Origin: Clostridiales bacterium
GTDB lineage: Bacteria; Bacillota_E; Sulfobacillia; Sulfobacillales; JAIMBI01
Reading direction: 5' to 3'
DNA length: 12,011 bases
Assembly (NCBI GenBank): GCA_027318915.1
Contig: DAHVOH010000086.1
Coordinates: 1-12,011 of the forward strand
Shown: one piece after another, positions 1-7,575 of the stretch
Layout: every line of letters begins with the position of its first letter
Position numbering within the stretch: the first letter of the stretch is position 1
Program-made: the position numbers and the translations under genes
Notes under the pieces: generated by a model
What the model saw: only the letters and a program-made list of their open reading frames with translations
What the model was told of the DNA's origin: nothing
The model's database searches: none

Positions 1-51
1 CGGCGGCGCCCCGGTGGCCGGATGCCGCGGTCACGGCGCCTCGGGTCGTTC

Positions 52-753
52 TTACGGACGGTCCGGGGAGGGAGCTTCCGGTTCGCCTTGCTCCGCCAAG
101 ACCGCCAGCGCGGCGGCCGCGGCACGCTGTTCCGCCTCTTTTTTGCTGCGTCCGGATCCCTGGCCCAACTCGCGATCGCCCACCCGGACCGCGACGGTAA
201 AATGCTTCTGGTGTTCCGGACCGGATTCGGCAATCACGGTATAGTGCGGGTCCACACCCCGAACCCGCATCTGCTCGGCCAGCCGAGTTTTGTGGTCCCG
301 CGGCGCGGCCTGCGCCTGGGGGCTTTCCAACGCAAACGTCAGCGCCGACAGGACCAGCTGTCGCGCGGCATCCAGTCCGCCGGCCAAAAATGCGGCGCCC
401 ACCACCGCTTCCATGGCGTCGCACAGTAGGGAGGGCTTGTGGCGACCACCCGTCTGCTCCTCTCCGCGGCCCAGGCGGAGCCGCCCCCCCAGACCCAGCC
501 GACGGGCGGCCTCGGCCAGCGTGGGCTGCGACACCACCGCCGCGCGCGCGCGGGTCAGCCGTCCCTCGTCCCAGTCCGGATGGCGGACATAGAGGGCCTC
601 GGTCACCACCAGCCCCACCACCGCGTCGCCCAAAAACTCGAGCCGCTCGTTAAAGCGGCCCGAGCGGCGCGACTCATGGGCATAGGATGAATGCGTCAGC
701 GCTTCCTGCAACAGCGCCGGGTCCGGAATCCACTGACTAAGCGACGGGCTCAC
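52..753 (-). CDS. rnc: Ribonuclease III
   Basis: Double-strand-specific endoribonuclease that processes rRNA precursors and structured mRNAs in the cytoplasm. The 233-residue protein has the two family domains. An N-terminal RNase III domain carries the signature NERLEFLGD (residues 35-43), supplying acidic residues E36, E39 and D43, and the second acidic pair D112/E115 lies in LLCDAMEA. A C-terminal dsRNA-binding domain spans about 153-222 and ends in the typical GSGRSKKEAEQRAAAAAL helix. The frame stays open upstream to 951, but that part is the antisense-like shadow of fabF. I chose the GTG at 753 because a GGAGGAGGAGG Shine-Dalgarno run precedes it within the 3' end of fabF and homology starts just after it. 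The gene overlaps fabF by 17 nt, implying translational coupling. It is the last complete gene of the fatty-acid operon here. The fab-acpP-rnc order is common in Firmicutes. All expected catalytic residues are present. Confidence 0.96.
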   Translation of the reverse strand: MSPSLSQWIPDPALLQEALTHSSYAHESRRSGRFNERLEFLGDAVVGLVVTEALYVRHPDWDEGRLTRARAAVVSQPTLAEAARRLGLGGRLRLGRGEEQTGGRHKPSLLCDAMEAVVGAAFLAGGLDAARQLVLSALTFALESPQAQAAPRDHKTRLAEQMRVRGVDPHYTVIAESGPEHQKHFTVAVRVGDRELGQGSGRSKKEAEQRAAAAALAVLAEQGEPEAPSPDRP

Positions 754-1996
754 GAACCTCCTCCTCCAGCGTCTGCCGGAACACCAAGGTGGCGTTGTGC
801 CCCCCAAACCCGAAGGCGTTGGACATCGCCACCCGCACCGGTTGAGCGCGGGGCTCAAGGGGAACGTAGTCCAGATCGCAGGCGGGGTCGGGATGGACCA
901 GGTTGGCCGTGGGCGGGATGATTTGATGCCGAATGGCCAGCACGGTGGCAATGGCTTCGACGGCGCCCGCCGCCCCCAGCAGGTGGCCGGTCATGGACTT
1001 GGTGGAGGAAATGGCCACTCGGTATGCCTGTTCGCCAAACACCCGCTTGATGGCGATGGTCTCGGCCAGGTCTCCCAGCGGGGTGGAGGTGCCGTGCGCG
1101 TTGATGTAATCCACGTCCGCCGGGGACACCCCCGCGTCTTGCAGTCCCCGCTGCATCGCCAGCACCGCGCCGGTCCCTTCGGGGTGCGGCTCGACGATGT
1201 GAAAGGCGTCGGCCGACCGGCCGAATCCGACCAGTTCCGCATACACGTGAGCATGGCGGCTCCGCGCATGTTCGAGACTCTCCAGAACCAGAAATCCGGC
1301 CCCCTCGCCAATCACGAACCCATCCCGATCCCGATCGAACGGCCGGGATGCGTGCTCATAGTCGTCGTTGCGGGTCGACAGGGCCCGCATGCTGCAGAAT
1401 CCGGCGAACGCGATGGGCAGAATCACGGACTCCGTTCCACCGGCCAGCACCAGGTCCGCCTCGCCACTTTGAATCGCGTGCAACGCATCACCCAGAGCAT
1501 GGCCGGAGGAGGCGCAAGCCGTCACGGCCGTGACGTTGGGGCCCTGGAGGTTGAAGCGAATCGCGATGTGGCCCGCCAGGATGTTGCCGATCATCATCGG
1601 AATGAAGAACGGGCTCACCCGCGATGGACCCCGCTCGTTCAGCACTTCCAGCTGATTCACGAGCGTGCCCATGCCGCCGATGCCCGTTCCCACCATCACA
1701 CCACTGCGCTCGGCATCCACCTGGGTGATGCCGGCATCGTCCCACGCCAACTGGGCGGCGGCCATCCCCAGCTGGGTAAAGCGGTCCATATGCCGCATCT
1801 CCTTGCGCTCCAGGTACTGCAGCGGGTCGAAGTCAGGAATCGTGGCCGCAAACCGAGTCGGATAGGAACTGGCGTCAAATTCCACAATGGGCCGGACCCC
1901 GCTCCGCGCGGCCAACAACCCTTGCCAGAACGCGTCCCGTCCGATTCCGATCGGGGTCACGGCGCCCAGCCCGGTGATCACCACCTGTCGGCTCAC
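737..1996 (-). CDS. fabF: Beta-ketoacyl-ACP synthase II (KAS II)
   Basis: Elongating condensing enzyme of type II fatty-acid synthesis: it joins malonyl-ACP to acyl-ACP with loss of CO2. The 419-residue thiolase-fold protein shows the complete Cys-His-His set. The nucleophile is C161 in TACASSGHALGDA, H301 is in NAHGTSTPLGD, H338 is in STKSMTGHLLGAAG with K333, and the Gly-rich NAFGFGGHNATLVF lies near the C-terminus (393-406). The Cys-His-His active site and the length, close to the usual 410-415, separate it from FabH. The start is GTG at 1996, with an AAGGGGG Shine-Dalgarno about nine bases upstream. It follows acpP by 30 nt, the standard acpP-fabF arrangement, and its 3' end contains the rnc ribosome binding site. 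Confidence 0.97.
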   Translation of the reverse strand: MSRQVVITGLGAVTPIGIGRDAFWQGLLAARSGVRPIVEFDASSYPTRFAATIPDFDPLQYLERKEMRHMDRFTQLGMAAAQLAWDDAGITQVDAERSGVMVGTGIGGMGTLVNQLEVLNERGPSRVSPFFIPMMIGNILAGHIAIRFNLQGPNVTAVTACASSGHALGDALHAIQSGEADLVLAGGTESVILPIAFAGFCSMRALSTRNDDYEHASRPFDRDRDGFVIGEGAGFLVLESLEHARSRHAHVYAELVGFGRSADAFHIVEPHPEGTGAVLAMQRGLQDAGVSPADVDYINAHGTSTPLGDLAETIAIKRVFGEQAYRVAISSTKSMTGHLLGAAGAVEAIATVLAIRHQIIPPTANLVHPDPACDLDYVPLEPRAQPVRVAMSNAFGFGGHNATLVFRQTLEEEVREPVA

Positions 1997-2026
1997 GCGG
2001 AAAACCCCCTTTCGGTGCGCGTCTGC

Positions 2027-2269
2027 TCAGGAATTCTCTCGAATGTAATCCACCGCGTCGCCCACCGTGCTGATCTTTTCCGCTTCCTCGTCCGGGATCT
2101 CGAGCCCAAACTCTTCTTCCAGCGCCATCACCAGTTCCACGATGTCCAGCGAGTCGGCGCCCAAGTCCTCGATGAAATGAGCCTGGGGAGTCACCTCGTC
2201 CTCTTCCACGCCCAACTGGTCCACGATAATCTCTTTGACCTTGTCAAACACTGCGTCCTTCTCAGCCAT
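2027..2269 (-). CDS. acpP: Acyl carrier protein
   Basis: Small acidic carrier that holds growing acyl chains as thioesters on a 4'-phosphopantetheine arm and presents them to the Fab enzymes and to PlsX. The 80-residue product has the attachment motif [10 protein letters not shown] with Ser40 as the modified residue. It also has the acidic helix II ([18 protein letters not shown]) that docks partner enzymes. I chose the ATG at 2269 ([11 protein letters not shown]) because it matches family length and has a GGGGGAG ribosome binding site in the 16-nt gap after fabG. The open frame continues upstream through fabG but that portion is not ACP-like. Position between fabG and fabF is the classical one. 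Confidence 0.98.
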   Translation of the reverse strand: MAEKDAVFDKVKEIIVDQLGVEEDEVTPQAHFIEDLGADSLDIVELVMALEEEFGLEIPDEEAEKISTVGDAVDYIRENS

Positions 2270-2285
2270 GCTCTGTCTCCCCCTG

Positions 2286-3026
2286 TTACTGCATTGCGAG
2301 GCCGCCGTCGACCACCAGAACCTGACCGGTGACATAGCCGGCTTCAAGCAGATACCACACCGCGTGCCCGATTTCCTCCGGACGTCCCCACCGTCCCAGG
2401 GGAATATGTTCCAGAAGCGTCCGCTGCTGCGCTTCAGCGATGCCTTGGGACAAGTCGGTGTCAATCAGGCCGGGAGCCACCGCGTTCACCGTGATGCCGC
2501 GCGACGCCACTTCCTTGGCCAGAGCTTTGGTCATGCCAATCAGCCCCGCCTTGGCCGCGGCGTAATTCACCTGACCGGCATTGCCCACCAAGCCGGCGAT
2601 CGAGGAGATGTTCACGATGCGGCCGAACCGCTGCCGGACCATTCCGCGAAGGGCCGCTTTGGTGCAATAAAAAGCGCCTGAGAGGTCCGTGGCCAGGACC
2701 GCATCCCAGTCGTCCCGCTTCATCCGGAGCACCAAGTTGTCGCGCGTGATGCCGGCATTGTTCACCAGCACGTCCAGCCGGCCGAACCGCTCCTGGACCC
2801 TCTGCACCAAGGCCTCGGCCGCCTCGGGATCCGCAATGTCGGCACCGAACGCCTCCAGGCGACCCCCGGCTCGCCGAACGTCGTCGACCAGCGCATCGGC
2901 CAGTTCTCGCGTCTGCCGATAGTTGACCGCTACCGTGAGGCCCGCCTGGATCAGCTGCAGCACCACTGCCCGGCCTATGCCCCGCGACCCGCCGGTCACC
3001 AGGGCCACCCGCTCCTGCCAGTTCAT
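2286..3026 (-). CDS. fabG: 3-oxoacyl-ACP reductase
   Basis: NADPH-dependent short-chain dehydrogenase that reduces 3-ketoacyl-ACP to 3-hydroxyacyl-ACP in each elongation cycle. The 246-residue protein has the TGGSRGIG cofactor loop (11-18), NNAG (89-92), the catalytic Ser142-Tyr155-Lys159 triad ([21 protein letters not shown]) and the C-terminal [13 protein letters not shown]. Unusually, the fourth member of the classical SDR tetrad, an Asn 41 residues before the Tyr, is Asp114 here ([10 protein letters not shown], codon GAC). The rest of the sequence is fully FabG-like, so function is probably retained. The start ATG at 3026 has GAGAGGAG just upstream. It lies 43 nt after fabD and 16 nt before acpP. 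Confidence 0.97.
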   Translation of the reverse strand: MNWQERVALVTGGSRGIGRAVVLQLIQAGLTVAVNYRQTRELADALVDDVRRAGGRLEAFGADIADPEAAEALVQRVQERFGRLDVLVNNAGITRDNLVLRMKRDDWDAVLATDLSGAFYCTKAALRGMVRQRFGRIVNISSIAGLVGNAGQVNYAAAKAGLIGMTKALAKEVASRGITVNAVAPGLIDTDLSQGIAEAQQRTLLEHIPLGRWGRPEEIGHAVWYLLEAGYVTGQVLVVDGGLAMQ

Positions 3027-3069
3027 GCTGCTCCTCTCTGGTCGGGCCGCGACCGCAAATGCGACATGA

Positions 3070-4005
3070 TTATAGCCTCTGCTCTTTTAGGAGTTCAAGC
3101 GCCTGGGCAAAGCTGTCCGGTGCCTCGACAGACGTCACGGCCACCGGCCGGGCCACCTTCTTGACCAGCGTTTGCAGGCTCTTGCCCGGTCCCAGCTCCA
3201 AAAAGCGGTCCACCCCGGCCCGGATCAGGTCGCGGACGGCCGGCTCAAAGCGCACCGGATGCGACACTTGACGAATCAGGCGAGGATAGGCGGCCTCGGC
3301 GGTGGTGACCCAGGCCCCATCCACGTTAGCCACCACAGGGAATCGGGCGTGGCCCCAATGGGCGGTTTGCAGCGCCTCTTCCAGGCGCGCCTCCGCTGGG
3401 CGCAAGAGCCGGCTGTGAAACGGAGCCGACACCGGCAGGCGCACGACGCGCGCGCCCGCCGCCCGCGCCAGCTGCTCCACCATGGCCAGACCGTCCAGAT
3501 AACCGGAGACGACGACCTGACCCGGCGCGTTGTAATTGGCCGGTTCCACCCACGCCGTTGCCGCGGCCTCGGCGCAAATGCGCTCGACGTCTTGGGTGTG
3601 CAGGCCCAGCACCGCCGTCATTCCCGCCTGGCCATCCGGCACCGCCTCCTGCATTGCCCGGCCCCGCGCGCGGCAAATCCGCACCGCATCCCGAAAGGGC
3701 AGCAGATCAGCCGCCACCAACGCACTGTATTCCCCCAGGGACAGTCCGAGACCGGCGGCGGGCAGTGGCTGGGGCGCCAATGCTCGCCACACCGCGACGC
3801 TAACCGTCAGAATGGCCGGCTGCTGAATCTCGGTGAGCCGAAGCGCTTCCTCGCCGTCTTCCCACATCATGCGGGAGAGGGGCATCTCCAGCGCGTCATC
3901 CGCCTCTCCAAACACGTCGCGCGCCACTGAAAACGCCTCGGCCAGCGCCCGCCCCATGCCCCGATACTGGGATCCTTGCCCCGGAAACAGCGCCGCCCAG
4001 CTCAC
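3070..4005 (-). CDS. fabD: Malonyl-CoA:ACP transacylase
   Basis: Transfers malonyl from malonyl-CoA to ACP, supplying extender units to FabH and FabF. The 311-residue protein opens with the family FPGQGSQ motif (7-13). It has the nucleophile elbow GLSLGEYSAL with Ser89, the malonate-carboxylate-binding Arg region RGRAMQEAVP (R114) and the catalytic His197 in SAPFHSRLL. In many homologues the elbow reads GHSLG. Leu at position 88 is, as I recall, seen in other Firmicute FabDs and should not affect the Ser-His dyad. The GTG start at 4005 overlaps the degV stop by four bases (GTGA), a translational-coupling arrangement, with a GGAGG/AGGGGG stretch upstream. Confidence 0.96.
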   Translation of the reverse strand: MSWAALFPGQGSQYRGMGRALAEAFSVARDVFGEADDALEMPLSRMMWEDGEEALRLTEIQQPAILTVSVAVWRALAPQPLPAAGLGLSLGEYSALVAADLLPFRDAVRICRARGRAMQEAVPDGQAGMTAVLGLHTQDVERICAEAAATAWVEPANYNAPGQVVVSGYLDGLAMVEQLARAAGARVVRLPVSAPFHSRLLRPAEARLEEALQTAHWGHARFPVVANVDGAWVTTAEAAYPRLIRQVSHPVRFEPAVRDLIRAGVDRFLELGPGKSLQTLVKKVARPVAVTSVEAPDSFAQALELLKEQRL

Positions 4006-4889
4006 GCCAACGGGCCCCCTTCCTCCCAGACCCGCCTCGCTTCGTCATCCAGGGGCAGCACCACCAATCCCAGCGCGCCGGGACCGGCATGAACACCAAT
4101 CACCGGACCGATGGATCCGGATTCCCATCCCAGGACCCGCACGCGCTCCTCCACCCGCTGCCGCAGCTCCGCGACCATCGCCGGGGGAACCTGCGGGCTG
4201 GTCGCCACTGCGGCCACCACCGGATCGGGGAAAGCCGCTTCGGTCATCCACCCGGTGAGTCCGGCCACCACTTGGCGCGCCCCCCGCACACGCCGGAGCG
4301 GGTGCACCGTGCCGTGTGTCAGCGTGAGAATCGGCTTCACGTCCAGCACCCCGCCAATGAGACGGGCGGCCTGCCCGATGCGGCCGCCACGAGCCAGATA
4401 CTCCAAGGTGTCCAGACTGAAGTACACGCGGAGGCGCCCGGCCAGTCGCTCCACCTCCGCCGCCACGGCCCCCCGCGGCCAACCGGCCGCCGCCGCCCGC
4501 GCCGCCCACAGCACCAAAAGACCCGTGCCCAAACTGGCGCTCCGCCCATCCACGACCGACACCGGTCCGTCCACCAATTGGCGACCGGCCTCCGCACTGC
4601 GCACCGTTCCGCTCAGAGCGCCCGACAGATGAATGGAGACAACCTCCATGCCTTGGGAGAGCAAGTCGGCATAGACGCCGGCAAAGGCGCCGGGACTGGG
4701 TGCGGCCGTGCGCGGCAGGTCGCGGCTCTCCGCCAGCCGGGCCCAGAACGCGTCGCCATCCAGGTCGACTTGGTCGAACCACGTTTCGGCGCCAAAATGC
4801 ACCGTCAGCGGCACCATCTGAATCTGTTCCTGCCGAAGACGCTGCGCGGTCAGATCCGCGGCGGAATCGGTCACAATCCGGACCGGCAT
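4002..4889 (-). CDS. DegV family fatty-acid-binding protein (FakB-like)
   Basis: Member of the DegV family. Characterised relatives (FakB) bind a free fatty acid and present it to the kinase FakA, which makes acyl-phosphate. The 295-residue protein shows the family landmarks in order: IVTDSAADL (5-13), RTAAPSPGAF (60-69, the TSQPSP-type loop with T61), IHLSGALSGT (86-95, with S89), DTLEYLARGGRIG (160-172), KPIL (185-188) and GVHAGPGALG (265-274). The start ATG at 4889 has GGGGGAG as a ribosome binding site, embedded in the last codons of fabH. Only one base separates the fabH stop from this ATG, and the degV stop overlaps the fabD start. That makes it a true operon member between fabH and fabD. 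The family assignment is secure; FakB activity is inferred, and no FakA gene is in the window. Confidence 0.9.
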   Translation of the reverse strand: MPVRIVTDSAADLTAQRLRQEQIQMVPLTVHFGAETWFDQVDLDGDAFWARLAESRDLPRTAAPSPGAFAGVYADLLSQGMEVVSIHLSGALSGTVRSAEAGRQLVDGPVSVVDGRSASLGTGLLVLWAARAAAAGWPRGAVAAEVERLAGRLRVYFSLDTLEYLARGGRIGQAARLIGGVLDVKPILTLTHGTVHPLRRVRGARQVVAGLTGWMTEAAFPDPVVAAVATSPQVPPAMVAELRQRVEERVRVLGWESGSIGPVIGVHAGPGALGLVVLPLDDEARRVWEEGGPLA

Positions 4890-4890
4890 G

Positions 4891-5880
4891 TCAACTCCCC
4901 CAGCGGATGACGATGGCGCCCCAGGTCAGCCCCGCGCCAAACGCCCCCAGCACCACGGTCTGCCCGGGCTTGAGCCGGCCGTCCCCACGCGCCTCCTCCA
5001 GCGCCAGCGGAATGCTGGCCACCGACGTGTTGCCGTACCGGTCGATGTTGACCACCACCTGTTCCGGGCTCAGGCCGAAACGCCGTACGGCCACATCAAT
5101 GATGCGGGCGTTGGCCTGGTGCGGCACCAAGAGGTCAATGTCCCGCTCGCTCAGCCCGGCACGCTCCAGCGCATGCGCAATGGCGTCCGGCAGCGCCCGC
5201 ACCGCGAAGCGGAACACCTCATTGCCCGACATCTTCATGTAATGCTGCCGGCGCGCCAGGGTGGCCGGCGAGGCCGGCATGGCCGACCCGCCCGCCGGCA
5301 GCATCAGCAGCGGCGCGCCGCTGCCGTCGGCCTGGACATAGGAAGCCAGAATGCCGCTGTCGGACGCCAGCCCCTCCAGGACGACCGCACCGGCGCCGTC
5401 CCCGAACAACACCGCGGTCGAGCGATCCTGCCAGTCCACGATGCTGCTCAGCACATCGGTGGCCACCACCAGGACACGGGCCGCCATGCGCGCCTCAATC
5501 AGGGCCGAGCCCAGCACCAGACCGTAGATGAAGCCGGTGCATCCGGCCTGCACGTCAAAAGCCGCCGCCTGAGCGTGTCCGAGGCGGTCCAGGATGCGCG
5601 CCGCCGTAGCCGGAAACACGGTGTCGCCGGTATTGGTGGCACAGATGACCCAGTCCAGCTGCCCTTCGCTGAGCCCGGCATCCTGCAGCGCGCGTCGGGC
5701 CGCCTGAGCGCCCATGCTGGAGGCCGTTTCCCCGGGCCCGGCGATGCGCCGTTCGCGGATGCCGGTTCGGCTCACGATCCACGCGTCCGTGGTGTCCATC
5801 ATACGTTCCAGATCGGCATTGGTCAGCCGCTGTTCCGGCGCATACGCACCCAACCCCGTCACCACTGCTCGCCAGCTCAT
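4891..5880 (-). CDS. fabH: Beta-ketoacyl-ACP synthase III (KAS III)
   Basis: Initiating condensing enzyme: it joins an acyl-CoA primer to malonyl-ACP to begin each fatty acid. In Gram-positives it often prefers branched primers, though this cannot be judged from the sequence alone. The 329-residue protein has the KAS III Cys-His-Asn set: C114 in VQAGCTGFIYG, H254 in VPHQANARII and N284 in RYGNTSVASIPLAL. The C-terminal GAFGAGLTWGAIVIRWG is also typical. The ATG at 5880 overlaps the plsX stop (ATGA, four bases), and GGGAGG lies about eight bases upstream. Its last codons carry the degV ribosome binding site. Confidence 0.97.
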   Translation of the reverse strand: MSWRAVVTGLGAYAPEQRLTNADLERMMDTTDAWIVSRTGIRERRIAGPGETASSMGAQAARRALQDAGLSEGQLDWVICATNTGDTVFPATAARILDRLGHAQAAAFDVQAGCTGFIYGLVLGSALIEARMAARVLVVATDVLSSIVDWQDRSTAVLFGDGAGAVVLEGLASDSGILASYVQADGSGAPLLMLPAGGSAMPASPATLARRQHYMKMSGNEVFRFAVRALPDAIAHALERAGLSERDIDLLVPHQANARIIDVAVRRFGLSPEQVVVNIDRYGNTSVASIPLALEEARGDGRLKPGQTVVLGAFGAGLTWGAIVIRWGS

Positions 5881-6878
5881 GGCGCTTCCTCCCGGGCCAG
5901 ATTCTCGGCGATCAACTCGCCCACACGACGGCGCGCCTGTTCCTGGGCTCGGGCCAGCGCATTGGCCAGGGCCCGCGGGCCGCTGGCGCCATGCGCCTTG
6001 ATCACCACGCCCTGCAGACCCAGGAGCGGAACCCCACCCACCGTCTCGTAGTCCATGGCTTCCCGCACGCGCAGGAGCGCCGGCCGCGCCATCAGACCGC
6101 CGACTCGGGCCCGCAGCGATCCGCCGAGAGCCCGGCGAATGTGCCGCATCATCTCCAGCGCCGTGCCCTCGACCGCCTTCAGCACGATGTTCCCGACAAA
6201 TCCGTCACAGACGACCACGTCGGCGCCGCCTGCCAGGAGGTCACGACTTTCCAGATTGCCGACGAAATGCAGCTGCCGGGTGCGCAGGAGCCGCGTATAC
6301 GCCGATCGAACGGCGCCGGGACCCTTGCCGGCCTCCGTACCGATGTTGAGCAGGGCCACGCGCGGTTCGGGTCGGCCCAGCACCTGCTCCGCGTAGAGCG
6401 AGCCCATCCACGCAAACTGCAGCAGCTGGGACGGTTTGGCCTCCGTGTTCGCGCCCACGTCCAGCAGCAGCACACCATCGCCCCCGGCGGTGGGCAGCAC
6501 GGCGGTCAAAGCCGGGCGGTCCACCGCCGGCAGCCGCCCCAGCAGCATCAGACCGGCGGCCATCAAGGCGCCCGTGTTGCCGGCCGACACCATGCCGGAC
6601 ACCAGTCCCGCCCGCACTAAATCGATGGCCCGCACCAGGCTTGATTGGGGCTTCTGACGCACCGCCGCGACGGGCGGCTCACTCGGGTCGATGACCTCAT
6701 CCGCCTCTTCAATGAGGATCCGCCGCGGTCGCGCCGGAAGAAGCCGAGTCAGCGGCTCGCGGGGCCCGACCAGGACCACCTCCAGGTCGGGATCCCCGGC
6801 CACCGCCTGCATCGCGGCGGCCACCGGGGCGTCGGGGGCTCGATCGCCGCCCATCGCGTCGAGGGCAATGCGCACCAT
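5877..6878 (-). CDS. plsX: Phosphate acyltransferase PlsX
   Basis: Peripheral-membrane enzyme that converts acyl-ACP and phosphate to acyl-phosphate, the donor for PlsY in phosphatidic-acid synthesis. The reaction is reversible, so it can also feed acyl-phosphate made from exogenous fatty acid into acyl-ACP. The 333-residue protein matches the family from end to end: IALDAMGGDRAP (4-15), SAGNTGALMA (98-107), LDVGANTEAKP (139-149), NIGTEAGKG (178-186), VCDGFVGN (223-230) and VIKAHGAS (292-299). The ATG at 6878 directly follows the fapR TAA with no gap, and GGGAGGAG sits over the fapR stop. The 3' end overlaps fabH by four bases. Confidence 0.97.
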   Translation of the reverse strand: MVRIALDAMGGDRAPDAPVAAAMQAVAGDPDLEVVLVGPREPLTRLLPARPRRILIEEADEVIDPSEPPVAAVRQKPQSSLVRAIDLVRAGLVSGMVSAGNTGALMAAGLMLLGRLPAVDRPALTAVLPTAGGDGVLLLDVGANTEAKPSQLLQFAWMGSLYAEQVLGRPEPRVALLNIGTEAGKGPGAVRSAYTRLLRTRQLHFVGNLESRDLLAGGADVVVCDGFVGNIVLKAVEGTALEMMRHIRRALGGSLRARVGGLMARPALLRVREAMDYETVGGVPLLGLQGVVIKAHGASGPRALANALARAQEQARRRVGELIAENLAREEAP

Positions 6879-7493
6879 TTACTCCTCCCTTCGCAGCGCT
6901 CCGCGCACCGCCGGCCAAGGGGACCCGGAGGGCCGCCACGCCGGCAGCGCCACCACCAGAAATTTGGCGCGGAACACCACATCCTCGCCGGCTCGGGTCA
7001 CAACCAGCACCACAAAGCGATGTTGGCGCCGACGGATAATCTCGGCGTCGGCTCGCAGCCGCTCCCCGGCCAGGACCGGCCGTTTGAACTTGCTGTTCAC
7101 CAGCCCGGTCAACACCACGTCGCCGTCGATGACCGCCAAGGCCAGGGAATCCGCCTGAGCGAACAGGAAGTGACTGCGGACAATGCCCGTGCGCTGGAAC
7201 ACCATCGCCGGGGTGGTGATCAGCACCGACGCCGCTCGGCGTCCCAACTCCAGTTCAACCAGGTCACCCACCACCTCGCCGCCATCCAACGAACGCACGT
7301 CGTTCAAAGCCTGCAGAGCCAAACGGCGCGAGCGCTGCCGGACTTCCGGAATCCCGAGGTCAAGGCGGTCCAGCCGGACCGTAGGCACACTGACCCCCAG
7401 TTGGCGGGCCAGTTCCTCGTCGGTCAGCAGCGGTTCCGTCTCCAACAGACGCTGAAGCACCGCGTGGCGTGTCTGGCGACGGTGATACAACAC
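6879..7493 (-). CDS. fapR: Malonyl-CoA-responsive fatty acid regulator FapR
   Basis: Transcriptional repressor of fatty-acid and phospholipid genes in Firmicutes that is released from DNA by malonyl-CoA. The 204-residue protein has an N-terminal helix-turn-helix. LLTDEELARQLGVSVPTVRLDRLDLGIPE (22-50) is the hallmark FapR reading head. A linker helix follows, then a hot-dog effector domain (about 75-183). That domain contains the FapR-typical IVRSHFLFAQADSLALAVID block (104-123), with R106 where the family has a ligand-contacting arginine. A C-terminal tail of about 20 residues, rich in Pro and Arg, extends past the hot-dog fold (B. subtilis FapR is about 188 residues). The start is GTG at 7493 with AAGGGGG seven to eight bases upstream. 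It is the first gene after a terminator and beside a putative operator, so autoregulation is likely. Confidence 0.93.
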   Translation of the reverse strand: MLYHRRQTRHAVLQRLLETEPLLTDEELARQLGVSVPTVRLDRLDLGIPEVRQRSRRLALQALNDVRSLDGGEVVGDLVELELGRRAASVLITTPAMVFQRTGIVRSHFLFAQADSLALAVIDGDVVLTGLVNSKFKRPVLAGERLRADAEIIRRRQHRFVVLVVTRAGEDVVFRAKFLVVALPAWRPSGSPWPAVRGALRREE

Positions 7494-7504
7494 GCGCCCA
7501 CCCC

Positions 7505-7526
7505 CTTATTATCATCTGCTCATAAG
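7505..7526 (-). promoter_or_regulatory. Putative FapR operator (imperfect palindrome) upstream of fapR
   Basis: A 22-bp imperfect palindrome lies between the rpmF terminator and the fapR start codon. Its outer arms CTTAT and ATAAG are perfect complements, and 8 of the 11 arm positions match overall. It overlaps the only A+T-rich patch in this junction, including a GATAAT hexamer at 7508-7513 that could serve as a -10 element, although no good -35 is visible. The 3' end of the site touches the fapR ribosome binding site. FapR orthologues are known to bind AT-rich inverted repeats at their own operon promoters, so this is the natural candidate. The assignment rests on symmetry and position, not on a match to the Bacillus consensus. 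Confidence 0.4.
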
Positions 7527-7535
7527 TTTGGGGCC

Positions 7536-7575
7536 AAAAAAACCACGGCCCCGAGGTCAAGCCTCGGCGTCGTGG
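7536..7575 (-). terminator. Intrinsic terminator after rpmF
   Basis: Read on the minus strand, a 14-position stem (arms 7575-7562 and 7556-7543, loop 7561-7557) with two mismatches is followed directly by seven T residues (7542-7536). The innermost six pairs, CCGAGG with CCTCGG, and the outer GCACC-type pairs are perfect. The 5' arm includes the last codons of rpmF and the stop codon falls in the loop. It should end or attenuate the yceD-rpmF transcript before fapR. Confidence 0.88.

Noticed and set aside
1..34. Possible GTG start of a further minus-strand gene (codon at 34-32) after rnc
   Set aside because: Only 11 codons remain in the window, the ribosome binding site is weak and no family can be recognised. 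An operon continuation such as smc is plausible but unsupported here.
754..951. Upstream extension of the rnc frame giving a 299-residue protein
   Set aside because: The added 66 codons lie wholly within fabF, show no RNase III similarity, and the GTG at 753 has a strong ribosome binding site.
797..2332. 511-codon plus-strand open frame
   Set aside because: It is antisense to fabF and acpP, is His/Arg/Gln-rich, and arises from high G+C at codon third positions of the true genes.
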